Positions 51,073-61,094 of a DNA stretch of 64,000 nt are shown here, in pieces. Under the pieces are notes generated by a model, which was not told where the DNA came from, did no database searches, and saw only the letters and a program-made list of their open reading frames with translations. The stretch is from Euglena gracilis. Its lineage: Eukaryota > Euglenida > Euglenophyceae > Euglenales. How positions within the stretch are numbered: the first letter of the stretch is position 1; every line of letters starts with the position of its first letter. The stretch covers positions 69,692,670 to 69,756,669 of the forward strand of contig CP154954.1 of the NCBI GenBank assembly GCA_039621445.1, read 5' to 3'. Both the position numbers and the translations under genes were made by a program.

Positions 51073-51425
51073 TGCGCCCTTCTCCGGTGACCAGCTGGGA
51101 AATGGAGGAGGAAATTAACAAATAAGACATTTTCATTCAAAATGGGAAAAATGCCATTTCAAATTTTGAATGAATGCCATTGAAAATGTCATTTTTGAAT
51201 CATGTTCATGACATTTTTTGGACACATGCTCAAATTGAAAAAAAATGCTTTCAACTTGAAAAAATTAACCACATAACGTAAACATTTATGGCCCCATCAG
51301 GCAGGAAAATTTCTCAGTAATACACAAAACCAGGCTAATTATGGGGTTGCCAGTCAAATGTTGTCAGTCATATACACGTGTGTGTGGTGCACCCATATAT
51401 GTTTTGCATTTGTGTGTATGTATGC

Positions 51426-51426
51426 A

Positions 51427-51466
<40 letters not shown>
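51426..51466. repeat. CA dinucleotide microsatellite
   Basis: About 40 bp of uninterrupted CA, immediately beyond the donor-side flank of the exon at 51492-51629. Confidence 0.95.
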
Positions 51467-51469
<3 letters not shown>

Positions 51470-51491
51470 CCTTGGGGAATCTCAAAAACAC

Positions 51492-51629
51492 CTGAACTTT
51501 GAACAGAAATTCTGTAAATGGAAATGCTGTTTCACACCGCTTTCTGCCAGCCAATTCAACAGATCGGTACACTTGTTTTAACAACTCTGTCTCTTGCATA
51601 AACCGGATGACTGGGCGCCATTGTGCCAT
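51492..51629 (-). CDS. Probable first coding exon of an unknown protein
   Basis: A minus-strand ATG at 51627-51629 opens 46 codons that read MAQWRPVIRFMQETELLKQV, then YRSVELAGRKRCETAFPFTE, then FLFKVQ, and end in phase 0 at CAG then GTGTTT. Basic and aromatic residues are evenly mixed; no signal peptide. No stop precedes the ATG closely, so an earlier start or acceptor is possible. The next exon is not obvious: the fold-back element lies immediately downstream. Function unknown. Confidence 0.5.
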
Positions 51630-51769
51630 ATGTGGGCCAACAACAAACTAAGTTGAAAGGAGTTGGAACACACCAGAATTCAACAGACAACTCTCTGAGA
51701 AAGGTGTCACATTATTCCATTTGATTTTACAAATGAAATATACCAAATTGAATTACACCTAGCATCTGA

Positions 51770-52345
51770 AATGTTTGCCCACAACTGGCAAAAATATTTG
51801 CCCCAACCAGTCCAAATTTTTGCCCAGCGCCCTCAAAAAAAATTGCCCAAAGGTAACAAAAATTTTTTGCACTGCGCCGCCAAAAATATTTGCACTTCCT
51901 CAAAATTTTTTTTGCCTTCCATCATTTTATTTTTGCACAACAAAAAAAAGTGTTGCGTTGAACAAAGGGCAAAAGTGCACAACACCCGATCCAAATGCAA
52001 AAATTGTCGGAACAGAGGCAAATATTTTTGGGATAAAGTGCAAACATTTTTGAGATACCCTCACCCCATGAACCGGCGCCTGGGACGGGACGCGAAGCCG
52101 GATCCCCAGACAAGGTTTCAAGTCATGCTTTGGCAGTTGAGTTGGCAGTCGTGCAGTCATGCGTTGGCAGTTGGTTAAAAGTGGGGGGCTAAATAGATTG
52201 GGCACTACACATTGTTTCTGTGGACGATGTTTTTCTTTAATACACATAGCGTCTGAAATGTTTGCCCACGGCTGGCAAAAATATTGCCCCAACCAGTCGA
52301 AATTTTATTATTTTTGCACAATGAAAGCAAGTGTTGCACTGCATA
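51770..52345. repeat. Dispersed words caaaaatatttgcccc / aaagtgcaaacatttttg
   Basis: ctggcaaaaatatttgcccc, acaaagggcaaaagtgcaca and aaatgcaaaaattgtcggaa recur here, at 52250-52330 and at 52600-52740, with inverted relations between some copies. AT-rich, no gene. Confidence 0.6.
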
Positions 52346-52575
52346 CCCCCCCATAAATGACACCCCCCCATAAGTGACACTCCCCCCCCCCCCCCGTCAG
52401 AAATGACACCCCCCACTAACCCCCCCCCCGCTTGTGCTTTGCACCTTGGACCGCCATATGCGTCACCCCCCCCCCATAAGTGACACCCCCCCCACAAGTG
52501 ACACCCCCCCCATAAGTGACACCCCCTGGGGGGTTTCAGGGTGTCAGGGGTGTCATTTATGGGGGGGGGGGGGTA
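52345..52575. repeat. Minisatellite ataagtgacacccccc
   Basis: Eight to ten units of cataagtgacacccccc-type sequence with C-run length differences. One inverted unit (gtgtcatttatgggggggg) sits at the right end. Confidence 0.8.
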
Positions 52576-52919
52576 ATGGAAAAAAAACATACACGCCGAT
52601 TGAAGTTTCAAAGGGCAAAAGTGCAAAACAGCCAATCCAAATGCAAAAATTTTCGGAATAGAGGCAAATGTTTTTGGGATAAAGTGCAAACATTTTGAGA
52701 TAAAGTGCAAAAAAAAAATTGACCGGAAGTGCAAAAAATACAGGTGTTAGGTGTACTTACAATGTTTTTTCTCAAAAATATAACAAACAGAACCCATGAA
52801 GTTTTGCACCAAAAATTTTTCGAATCCATATTTTCAATCATTCTTGGGAACTTCTGGGTCAAAAACTTCCTTCCCCAAAAATGAAGTCACAAGACTTCTT
52901 TTTTTTTTCAATGTAACGT

Positions 52920-53100
52920 GACCCCCCCTATATGCCCCCCCCCTAATTGTCGGGCGGCGGCGGGGGTGACAATTAGGGGGGGCACCAGGGGACATGTGGG
53001 GTAAATTGAGTAACCCCCCCTCAATTGTCACCCCCCTTTTCGCTAGGGGGTCAAAAAGCTCCCTGGGGGGTGCCATATAGGGCGGGGGGGTTATGTTAGA
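52920..53100. repeat. Inverted repeat rich in cccccctaattgtc
   Basis: ccccctatatgccccccccc at 52926 and gccatatagggcgggggggt at 53071 are inverted. aattgtcgggcggcggcggg and gacaattaggggggg form an inner pair. Likely a decayed TIR element. Confidence 0.5.
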
Positions 53101-54400
53101 TGTTTTTTTTGACATTTTTTTTGTCAGCTTTTGAACGCAGTAGGATTTGCGGGATGTGTGGTTCAAAATGAGGTTTTTTTTAAATGAACTTTCCTTTTTT
53201 ATTCTTTAAACTTGCTTTTTGGAAAGAAAGGTTTTTTAAAAAAGCCAAATTTGATGCTATAAGTTCGGGGTGGATTTAAGAAGGACGGTGGCAACACATT
53301 TGCACCCTAAAATTTTCACATTTCACACCGTATATTTTTGCATTTACGGTCAATTTTTTTTGCACTTTACCCTCACCCCCCTCAAAGAGTCCCCCCCCCC
53401 CCTTTCAAAGTGGGCAATTTTTTTTGGCAAATTTTGGTTTACCCCCCCTCAAAGTGGCTATTTCCCTTCGGCACCAAAGGCCCCCCCAAAGTGTCCCCCC
53501 TGCCAGAGTGCCATTTTGGGGTCCCACGCTGAGGCGTGAAGCAGGCGTCCAAGGGACCCAAAGTGTAGCTAACCCCTCCAAATTCTGTCCCCCGTCCCAA
53601 AATACAGTGCCTCCTGGACCCCTCACTTTGCCAGGGTTCCAAAAAATATTTGTCACCTTGCCACAAATCCCATCACTTTTGCCCTTGAGACCCAAAACTT
53701 TTGCCAACTGCAAAAAAAAATTCCATTGATGTGATCAGGAAACGTTCAACAGAATCAAATTCATGAATACGACAAATAAATCTGGTCATCAACCCAAATG
53801 ATAACAATTGAAATTTCACAGGAAGTTGCAGACAGCTTTCCAAAAGGAAATTTGTTTGATACCCTGCAAAAAAAAACCTTCAACTGTGTTTGGGGAAAAA
53901 ATGAGAGGTGCGGATGAATGCCCAAACAGTAAAAATCAACAGCAACGTAATGGTTGTGATTCACACGAGAGAGTTTGGGGTGCAGGTTGAGGGAAACGGT
54001 GAACACAACGCACAGCGTGTTTGGGAACGAGGGGTGAAGGCACTTTTGGTCCATGCGCGAGGGTCATTCAACCTTCCACCATACCATGCGGAGGGAGTTT
54101 TTTCATTTTTTTTCCCATTTCTCACAGGTCCACGATGAATGTCATGAGGACTGTTGAATGCAACATGAAACGACCAGATTGAATTATCGCTTTGGCCAAG
54201 ATGTGCATTATTACTTCATCAGTGCCAGCCAATTGATGGTTCTGCAAGATTTCCGGTTTTAAGAGGACAATTTTGAGTTGAATTCAAGGTGGCAGTTTGT
54301 GGTAAGCTGAAGGACGTCAACGACCAGAATGGTTATTGACTGAAGTCATGTTACCTGGTTAAGTCATCACGTTTCAGTTGGTATGAAACTTGTTTTTGTG
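53100..54400. other. No convincing gene
   Basis: T and A runs, C runs at 53390-53402 and mixed sequence. No frame has good composition over more than 20 codons. Confidence 0.4.
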
Positions 54401-54484
54401 ACTTGCCTTCTTTTTCTGCTGATCAACAAATGTCCTTGCCCAAAAAACCAAAAGCTTCGTGCCACAAGTGCTTTGAACATTTTT

Positions 54485-54785
54485 GTCACTGGCAGTGGCA
54501 ATTTTGGGCCATGAGTGGTGGCAAAACTGCACATCTGGCCCAAAACTGTCCACAACATTTGTGGCCCAGAACTGGCCATCACGTGGCCCAAAATTGGCCA
54601 ACGCCTGTGGCCAAAAACAAAACTGGCCCCCACATGTGTGTCATCTGTGTCAAAAGTGGCCACCATCTGTGGCACGAAACTGGCCCCACAGGTGGTGGCC
54701 AGTTTTGGGCCACAGATACTGGACAGCTTTGGGCCACATGTCGTGGCCCGTTTGGGCCACAGGTGGTGGCCAGTTTTGGCCTCAA
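54485..54785. repeat. tggccagttttgggccaca minisatellite
   Basis: The 19-24-bp unit tggccagttttgggccaca, in both orientations, fills this stretch in about twelve imperfect copies. It reappears at 56098-56160, 59058-59152 and 60204-60262. Confidence 0.85.
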
Positions 54786-55216
54786 CCAGGTCTGCGAAAA
54801 ATGTATTGGGTGGTTATCAAACTGCAGACACTCGTCCTTCGCTTCCACGAGGAACCTTCAGTCTGGGCGTGGAGCAGGCGGTCGGAATTTTTTCTTGCTT
54901 ATGCGGAAAACGTAAGAAAAAATTTTTAGGGGCAAGAGAAAATTTTAGGAGAAATTCTCCGGGAAATTTCCGGCCGGAAATTTCCCGCCCAACCCTGAAG
55001 CGGGCAGCCCCAAAAGGAGCCGACCCGGAGCCCCGGCCGCGCAAGCGCATATAGCAATGGGCGTTTCAGCCCCTCGGGAAATTTCCCTATGTAATTTTCC
55101 ATCAGGTCCCGGAAATTTTCCGTGGCAATTTCCATCCGGAAAAATAACCTGCTGCATCTTTCGTGGGAAAGAAAATGGAAAATGTTCTGCCCTCGTAAAT
55201 GATTTGTCCTACCCGC

Positions 55217-55948
55217 CAGGGGTTTTCTTAAGGACCCCGGGGGGGGGGGGGTCCAGCCTCCGGCTGGCAAAAAGGCTGCTGGCTGGAAATGAGCTGCTGG
55301 CTGGCCCCCCCCCCCACAGGGGGATAGGGGGGGAGGGGGGGTCCGGGGCTGGAGGGGGCTGGGCTGGGCTGGGTCGATGAAAAAAACATTTCTAGACCAC
55401 TGTTGCCTTCTCCACGATAGATCAATGCTGGATTGGGACCGGAGGAACAACCAACTTGCCAACTGACCGACTCGTACCGCACATTCTTGTGCACATATGC
55501 ATATGCACATTGCAAGCAAGGCAAAAGCGCGAACAGCAGGGCGCAAATTGTTGTTTGTGTGCTTGCCGTCCGTGCAGCCATCCGTCGCTGGTGCACCTGC
55601 GACTGCCGGTGCTGAGCAACAGCAGGCGGATGAGACGACAACACGCACACACAGGTGTGTGTGCTAGACATTGAGGAAACGGAAGCTGTGGGGAGAAAAA
55701 AATTCAGAGGTAGGTGAGCCGGGCAGCCCAGTTGGCTGGCCTACGGCCGGCTGGCCCAGCCTACGGCCGGCTGGCCCGGCCTTCGGCTGGCTGGCCCAGC
55801 CTCCGGCTGGGCTGGACCCAACTTTATTTCACTCGACCCCCGGGGGGGGGGGGGCTCCCAGCCCAAATTTGGGCTGGTGGCTGGATTTGAGCTGCTGGCT
55901 GGCTGGACCCCCCCGGGGGGGATGGGGTGCCCTCCGGCTTAAGAAAAC
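55217..55948. mobile_element. Possible TIR element with ttttcttaagg ends
   Basis: ccaggggttttcttaaggac at the left and cggcttaagaaaaccgaagg at the right are partly inverse. Just inside, both sides carry gctggctgga words and long G runs. No target duplication found. The middle holds ctacggccggctggccc repeats (55730-55810). Confidence 0.4.
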
Positions 55949-56162
55949 CGAAGGAGATTTGGTCCCGGAGAAACAGGCACCGTACGTCCTCGAAAAGTTG
56001 GGGCAAAGAACATCTTTTCACTGCAGTGGTGTTGGCCAAAGAAAAAGAGCAACAATGAGAACAAACAAGAAGACGAACCAGAATATACGTGGTGTGACGA
56101 TTTTGGCCACCACCTGTGGCCCAAAACTGGCCATGGCTTGTGGCCCAAACGTGGCCACGACA

Positions 56163-56500
56163 GGAGGCGTGCGGACGGACGGACGGACGGACGGATGGAC
56201 GGACGGATGGCTAGAGTAAATTCCTTTCATCCGGACGGACGTCTGGACAGGGTTCCAGCAGTGCATTTTGGTCTGGACGGACAGACGGCAAGGTTGGTCT
56301 CAAAATCGCGAAACGTCAAAGTTCGGTCATCCAAAGGAGAAAGGCTCGAAAATTTTTACATAGATCTTATTTTCGGTTTCACTCATCGGTCTTATAGTGT
56401 AGCGGTTGGCACATGAAAATCTACTTCCCAAGACCCCGGTTCGAATCCGTGTAGGACCTGTTCTTTCTTCGTCTTATCCATTAATTTAAGATCGCGGACA
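56163..56500. repeat. Duplicated tRNA-like unit, copy 1
   Basis: A GGAC tetranucleotide array (about 56163-56210) is followed by gctagagtaaattcctttca, then a stretch ending in the tRNA-like sequence at 56388-56459. The whole order is repeated in direct orientation at 56517-56860. Confidence 0.8.
56388..56459 (+). tRNA. tRNA-like sequence, anticodon CTA (possible pseudogene)
   Basis: Acceptor GGTCTTA pairs with TAGGACC in all seven positions (one G-U). TA at 8-9, D arm GTG/CAC and T arm CCCGG / TTCGAAT / CCGTG (one mismatch) follow, 72 nt in all. The anticodon stem TGAAA/TCCCA has two A-C mismatches, and the loop ATCTACT puts CTA in the anticodon, which would read UAG. A and B boxes are intact. 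The weak anticodon stem suggests a decayed copy of the neighbour at 56746. A genuine suppressor-type tRNA cannot be excluded from sequence. Confidence 0.5.
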
Positions 56501-56516
56501 CTTGGACACTTGGAGG

Positions 56517-56860
56517 CGTGCGGACGGACGGACGGACGGACGGACGGACGGATGGCTAGAGTAAATTCCTTTCATCTGGACGGACGGCTGGACAGGGTGA
56601 ATTTTGGCTGGACGGACGGACGGCTAGGTTGGTCTCAAAATTGCGAAACGTCTCGGCTTTTACTACCGGGCCGGAACAGGGTTCGGTCAAGCAAGGAGAA
56701 AGGCTAAAAAATTTTGCATAGCTCTCGTTTTTGTTTTCACTCATTGCTCTCATAGTGTAGCGGTTGGCGCACGGGAGTGTGGTTCCCATGATCTCGGTTC
56801 GAATCCAGGTGAGACTGACTTTTGTTCGTCATGTCCTTGATTTTTGAGTTCGCGGCCACT
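56517..56860. repeat. Duplicated tRNA-like unit, copy 2
   Basis: Same order as 56163-56500: GGAC array, gctagagtaaattcctttca, ggtctcaaaattgcgaaacg, tRNA-like sequence, then gttcgcggccact matching gatcgcggacact of copy 1. Confidence 0.8.
56746..56817 (+). tRNA. tRNA-His(GTG)-like sequence
   Basis: Acceptor GCTCTCA and TGAGACT pair at six of seven positions (one C-C mismatch, one G-U). TA precedes a GTG/CGC D arm. The anticodon stem CGGGA/TCCCA has four good pairs. The loop GTGTGGT gives anticodon GTG (histidine). T arm CTCGG / TTCGAAT / CCAGG has one mismatch. The GTGTAGCGGTTGG and TCTCGGTTCGAATCC segments resemble eukaryotic tRNA-His. TTTT lies just downstream (56820 region) as a possible pol III terminator. 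Mismatches make a SINE head or pseudogene about as likely as a working gene. Confidence 0.5.
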
Positions 56861-56917
56861 AAATTAGGATCGAAATTGATTCCACCAATGCCGACGAACT
56901 TTACCACAGTCCATGGC

Positions 56918-57032
56918 AGATGGAATTTCACAGGTGAAGGCGGACAGGCATTTGGAATTCAGATGGAGGCACAATCAAAATAGAGGTTTTTCTATTTGAA
57001 ATGATTGAATTCGAAGAAATGATAGTTGATTT
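56918..57032. repeat. Duplicated block ggaatttcacaggtgaaggc, copy 1
   Basis: Matches 58163-58262 in the same orientation: ggaatttcac, ggcggacaggcatttggaat and gaaatgattgaattcgaaga words in the same order with about 85 percent identity by eye. Confidence 0.75.
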
Positions 57033-57034
57033 CG

Positions 57035-57265
57035 TGCCAAGTTCCTGTTGATCGCTTCACAGTTGAAGGTATGTTCCCTGTTGTTGCTCCTGCTGTGTTC
57101 TTCTGTAGTGTCTGTAAACTGCCAAACTTTTTTTTTAGGCGACGTGCATGCATCTTCAGCATACTTTAGCATCATTTCATTTGTCTGTGGCATGTCTTCA
57201 AAATGTCTTTTTAAGACAGTGTTCCAACAAATCCTGTAAACGTTTTCTGGACATTTATATGACAT
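57035..57265. other. Candidate coding stretch, strand unresolved
   Basis: On plus there is a strong acceptor (nine T then AG at 57130-57139) followed by DVHASSAYFSIISFVCGMSS, and a GAAG then GTATGT donor at 57067. On minus an ORF of about 96 codons (57265 to 56975) reads YRICWNTVLKRHFEDMPQTN, then KVWQFTDTTEEHSRSNN. The minus peptide looks better; the plus splice signals look better and agree with the exon at 57380. Confidence 0.35.
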
Positions 57266-57379
57266 CTTTCATGCTACATCTGGCACATTTCACTGTTCAT
57301 CTCTTGGATGATGAATGGGAGCCACAGGGATTCAGTTCATGTTTGAGTGAATGATGCTCATTTGGTTCATTTTTCACAG

Positions 57380-57461
57380 GACATTGAGATTGGATTTGAA
57401 TGGAAAGAAGTTTTGAGAATGGCCAAGTGTTTTGAGCACCTGAAACTGAAGTCAATCAAAG
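57380..57461 (+). CDS. Internal exon of unknown protein (82 nt)
   Basis: The plus strand has an acceptor catttttcacag and a donor ATCAAAG then GTGTGC. The exon reads DIEIGFEWKEVLRMAKCFEH then LKLKSIK and leaves one base. Amphipathic, well mixed and bounded by clean signals. No partner exon is certain, and no family is recognised. It lies within the 56-60.8 kb duplication complex but has no second copy in the window. Confidence 0.55.
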
Positions 57462-57728
57462 GTGTGCCTTTTTTTCATCTGAGAAGTAAGTTCAAGATGC
57501 TTGAAGGTTCCTTGGCAAGCAACGGTTCCACCTTAATTGGTTTGTGCGGCCTTGATTTTTCTGTTGTCCATGTTCTTGTGTGTTAGCTTTAGTTTTTGAA
57601 GCTTTTTTGATGAAATTTTCAAAAAAAATGATATTTTCAACTTAAAATTGAACGTGCACAGGTTGAAATTTTTTGGGTTCCTCGACCTCAAAAACCCCAT
57701 TCTCCCTTTTTAAAGGCTTTTTAAAAAC

Positions 57729-57750
57729 GAAAAAAAAAAAAAAAAAAAAT

Positions 57751-57777
<27 letters not shown>
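57729..57777. repeat. Poly-A run
   Basis: Nearly uninterrupted A for about 48 bases with one T. Together with the duplications nearby it may mark an old retro-insertion, but no retroelement body is recognisable. Confidence 0.8.
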
Positions 57778-57783
<6 letters not shown>

Positions 57784-57835
57784 AACGAAAAAAAATACAG
57801 CTCTAGATTTTTTTTGCCAAAAACGGACTTTTTCT

Positions 57836-58190
57836 TCAGCAGTTGTTTATGGTTTTTTTTTTGTTTTGGGCCAGATGGTGCCAGATTTTGACCAGAAACG
57901 ATTTGTCCTGAGATGCTCGTTTTCTCCCTGAAACTTGTTTTTTTTGTTTCTTGCATTCTTTCCTGCGCAACAAGTTCTCTTGCTCAACGAACTTGGTCCC
58001 CCTCCGGTGCACGCATTCATTCCTGATCCAGCTGTCACTGCGCACGGCCTGCGTGTTGTTTGGTCTGGATGGCCGGGCAGCTAGCGACAGTGGCTTTCAT
58101 CTGGACGGACGGCTGGACAGCCGGCACGTTGGCTGGCTAGGCTGGTCTGCCAGCCGGCTAGGTTGGAATTTCACGGATGAAGACGGACAG
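57836..58190. repeat. Direct duplicate, copy 1
   Basis: cagatggtgccagattttga, gatgctcgttttctccctga and tgcgtgttgtttggtctgga, in this order, recur at 59255-59850. The copy there has an extra internal segment (about 59420-59690) and a doubled gcgacagtggctttcatc. Confidence 0.8.
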
Positions 58191-58273
58191 GCATTTTGAA
58201 TTCAGATGGAATCGCAATCCATTTTACTTTTGAAATGATTGAATTCAAAGGAATGATAGAGCAGGGCTGCATA

Positions 58274-58355
58274 GAGGTAGAGGTAGAGGTCAAAGGCCTC
58301 TACCTCTATGTCAACCACCTCTACCTCTACCTCTACCTCTACCTCTACCTCTATG
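58274..58355. repeat. GGTAGA / TCTACC hexamer array with inversion
   Basis: Three gaggta units, then tcaaaggcc, then about eight ctctac units, so the array turns into its own complement. The mirror of this arrangement is at 58620-58722. Confidence 0.85.
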
Positions 58356-58619
58356 TCACCTCTATGTCTGAAAAATGTACCAAAATGGCCTCAAAAAGGG
58401 TCATAAAACCCCCCATCTGCTCGGATAATGGCAATTTTGCATGAAGACACATGCAAAACGGCGAGGGGATGAGAAACAATGTGTGGGTTGGTGATTTTGA
58501 AAGTTGTTGGCGCAGTTTTGTGACCACATTGAGCAATTCTGAAAACCTTTCATGTATTTCTCCTTTGCTTGCAAAAAAATCCTTTATTGAGTCATTTTCC
58601 TTTGGTTTTTGACATAGAG

Positions 58620-58722
58620 GTGGCATAGAGGGATAGAGGAGGTTGGAAAACCTCTACCTCTACCTCTACCTCTACCTCTACCTCTACCTCTATCCCTCTA
58701 CCTCTATGCAGCCTTGGATAGA
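58620..58722. repeat. CTACCT hexamer array, second site
   Basis: ggtggcatagagggatagag then about twelve ctctac units. Together with 58274-58355 it frames about 270 bp of unrelated sequence. Confidence 0.85.
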
Positions 58723-58743
58723 GAGCCTGGACAGATGAGGCGA

Positions 58744-59062
58744 AAGAAAGTGGAGGAGACATTGGTGAAACTTGGATGTGTATTGTCAAGCTCCCCATGA
58801 AAAAGGTTTGCCAAACAATTCTGTCAGTGAATGTTCATTTTTCTCTGCTGCAGTTGTTGGAATGACATGATGATGAGTCATTGGAAGGATTGATAATCTG
58901 GACCTGAGCATGTCCCTGCTAAACTGCACCATTTTGTTTTCGCTGCGGAGCCAACATGTGTATTTCTGACTTTTTTCTTTCCGGAACAAAACGGACTTTG
59001 TCTGTCCGTTTTGTTTGCAACGAAATGGCGATCTGGTGCATTCTGATGTTGTTTTGGTGGCC
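58744..59062. repeat. Inverted duplicate, copy 1
   Basis: ggaggagacattggtgaaac, ggtttgccaaacaattctgt and tgatgatgagtcattggaag, in this order on plus, match 60246-60582 read on minus. Identity by eye is 85-90 percent in the conserved parts. The copy includes the last bases of the exon at 60570-60740 but has ACATTG where the exon's donor has GTATTG. Confidence 0.85.
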
Positions 59063-59254
59063 AGTTTTTGGCTGGCCCAAAACTGGCCAGCACATCTCAG
59101 TTTTGGGCCAGGTGCTGGCCAGTTTTGGGCCAGATGTGGGTGGTGGCCAGTTTTTCTTTTCCACTGTTAGTCTGGGAAAATAAATTTAAATGAAAAGTCT
59201 GTGGCTGTTGCATCAATTGTTGGCATGCATGTTTGAATGCATTTTTTTTTCTTC

Positions 59255-59850
59255 GGCAGGAGCTTTGTTTATGGGTTTTTTTTTTTTTTTTTGTCAGATG
59301 GTGCCAGATTTTGACCAGAAACGTTTTATCCTGAGACACTCGTTTTCTTCTGAAACTTGTTTTTTTTTGTTCCTTGCATTCTTTTTTTGTTGTGCAACAA
59401 GTTCTCTTTGCTCAAGTAAGCTAAAAAATTGGGAGGGGTGCAGTTTTTGAGCCTGGCAAATGGGTCAATTTTGGAGGGTTTGTGATGGCCAGTTATGGAC
59501 TGATGGGTAGCTGTGTTTCTGGCCAGTTTTTTTGTCGATATTTTGATATTTTCAATGGCCACAAGTTTTTTTGGGGGCGGGTCCTCTGGCAGGCATCTTT
59601 TTGTCCGAGCTCCTATGGGTTAAACCAACAGGCGGGCCGCACTTCGGTCCGAACATTCACCCGGGCGAACTTAGGCCCGGACGAACTTAGTCCCCCGCCG
59701 ACACACATTCATTCCTTATCCAGCCATCACTGCGTGCGACGTGCGTGTTGTTTGGTCTGGATAGCCGGGCGGCTAGCGACAGTGGCTTTCATCGCGACAG
59801 TGGCTTTCATCTGGACAGATGGCTGGACAGCCGGCAGGTTGGTCGGCTAC
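59255..59850. repeat. Direct duplicate, copy 2
   Basis: Partner of 57836-58190. The extra internal segment includes cagttatggactgatgggtag and cggtccgaacattcacccgg and shows no gene. Confidence 0.78.
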
Positions 59851-60245
59851 AACGTTATCATCCCGATCTCCCCCCCCCCAAAAAATCCCCCCCCCTTTTG
59901 GCCAATTTTCAGAATCCTGGTGTGGTCCAAAAAAAGCCAGCTGAATAATTTCCCCCCCAGAAAAATTTGGAATGCCAGTTGTGGTGACAGACACGAAGAG
60001 TTGGAACTCATTCTCCCCAATGGTGGGGGCATCAACATCAATGATAGACATGTCTGTGGGACAGCGGAAATCAAAGGCAATACCCCGAAAAGAGTTCAAA
60101 ATCCGCAACCGGTCCAAAAAACAGCTGCATATTTCCCCCCAAAAATTTTTTGGAATTTTGGCTGCCCAAGGGGGGGGGAATTGATCGGGGTGACGCTGTA
60201 GGTTGGCAACCACCTGTGGCCCAAAACTGGCCACGACCTATGGCC

Positions 60246-60569
60246 CAAAACTGGCCACCAAAACAACATCAGAATGCACCAGTTCACCATTTTGTTGCAA
60301 ACAAAACGGACAGACAAACAAAAATGTTCAAGCAGGAACAAGAATCACAAGAATCACGAAGTACACTCGTTGCTCCACAACGAAAATAAAATGGTGCAGT
60401 TTAGCAGGGACATGCTCAGGTCCAGATTACCAATCCTTCCAATGACTCATCATCATGTCCAAACCAACTGCAGCAGAGAAAAATGAACATTCACTAACAG
60501 AATTGTTTGGCAAACCTTTGTTATGGGGAGCTTGAAAATACAAATCCAACACAAAGTTTTCACCAATAC
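60246..60569. repeat. Inverted duplicate, copy 2
   Basis: Partner of 58744-59062 in reverse orientation. On minus it forms the intron following the exon at 60570-60740. Confidence 0.85.
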
Positions 60570-60740
60570 CTCCTCCAGTTCTGGTTGAACAGACACCTGC
60601 AACAAGGCCAGCCGTCTCTCAGATCTCTGCTGCTCCGTTGTGAATCCGTGATCAAAGTACTTCTGCACAGGTGGCTGCGGCGGCTGGGGCTGAGAATGGT
60701 GCATCATATATTGATGCTTCTGCCTCGTGGCATTTGCACT
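60570..60740 (-). CDS. Internal exon of unknown protein (57 codons)
   Basis: The minus-strand acceptor CTGGTGTCAG is followed by AGTGCAAAT; the donor is CTGGAGGAG then GTATTG. The exon is exactly 171 nt, phase 0 at both ends. It reads SANATRQKHQYMMHHSQPQP, then PQPPVQKYFDHGFTTEQQRS, then ERRLALLQVSVQPELEE. It has a His/Gln/Pro-rich linker followed by a charged helix. A competing frame upstream and through the acceptor (FDVVAIEGQLPTLFLVSECK) is also open, so the first exon could be longer in another frame. No family recognised. Confidence 0.55.
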
Positions 60741-61094
60741 CTGACACCAGGAACAATGTCGGCAACTGACCTTCAATGGCTACAACGTCAAAGTGTTTAT
60801 GAAGTTGAACTCCACTTCCGCCATTCTCAAGCCTGGGCATCTGGGCAACAGACAGAGGACCTTGGGAGAAGATAACTCAGGTCTTCGAAGACGAACAGGG
60901 AACGAATCCAGGGTGGCCTGCCATACTCGAGTGACAAATTACCTTTTAGGGCAGCCGCAAACCCCCTCGTTGGTAAAAAAAAAGACCTAAATACAAAATG
61001 GTTTCATCTCTACAATAAAAAATGAGTTTTAAACTACAAGCAACTAAAATACCGGGCCATGCCTGGGGGCACGCACAGGGAAAGTATCATGTTT

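Noticed and set aside
54926-55648. 240-codon minus-strand frame
   Set aside because: Spans G/C runs and gctggctgg repeats and changes character several times. No exon-like segment with splice signals was found, although 55440-55640 is less repetitive.
57048-57239. Secreted peptide with a leucine-rich signal (plus strand)
   Set aside because: The hydrophobic start (VCSLLLLLLCSS) lies in what looks like the pyrimidine tract of an intron between a GTATGT donor and a T9-AG acceptor.
57729-57777. Poly-A tail of a LINE or processed pseudogene
   Set aside because: No target duplication, no upstream coding relic and no reverse-transcriptase-like frame anywhere in the window.
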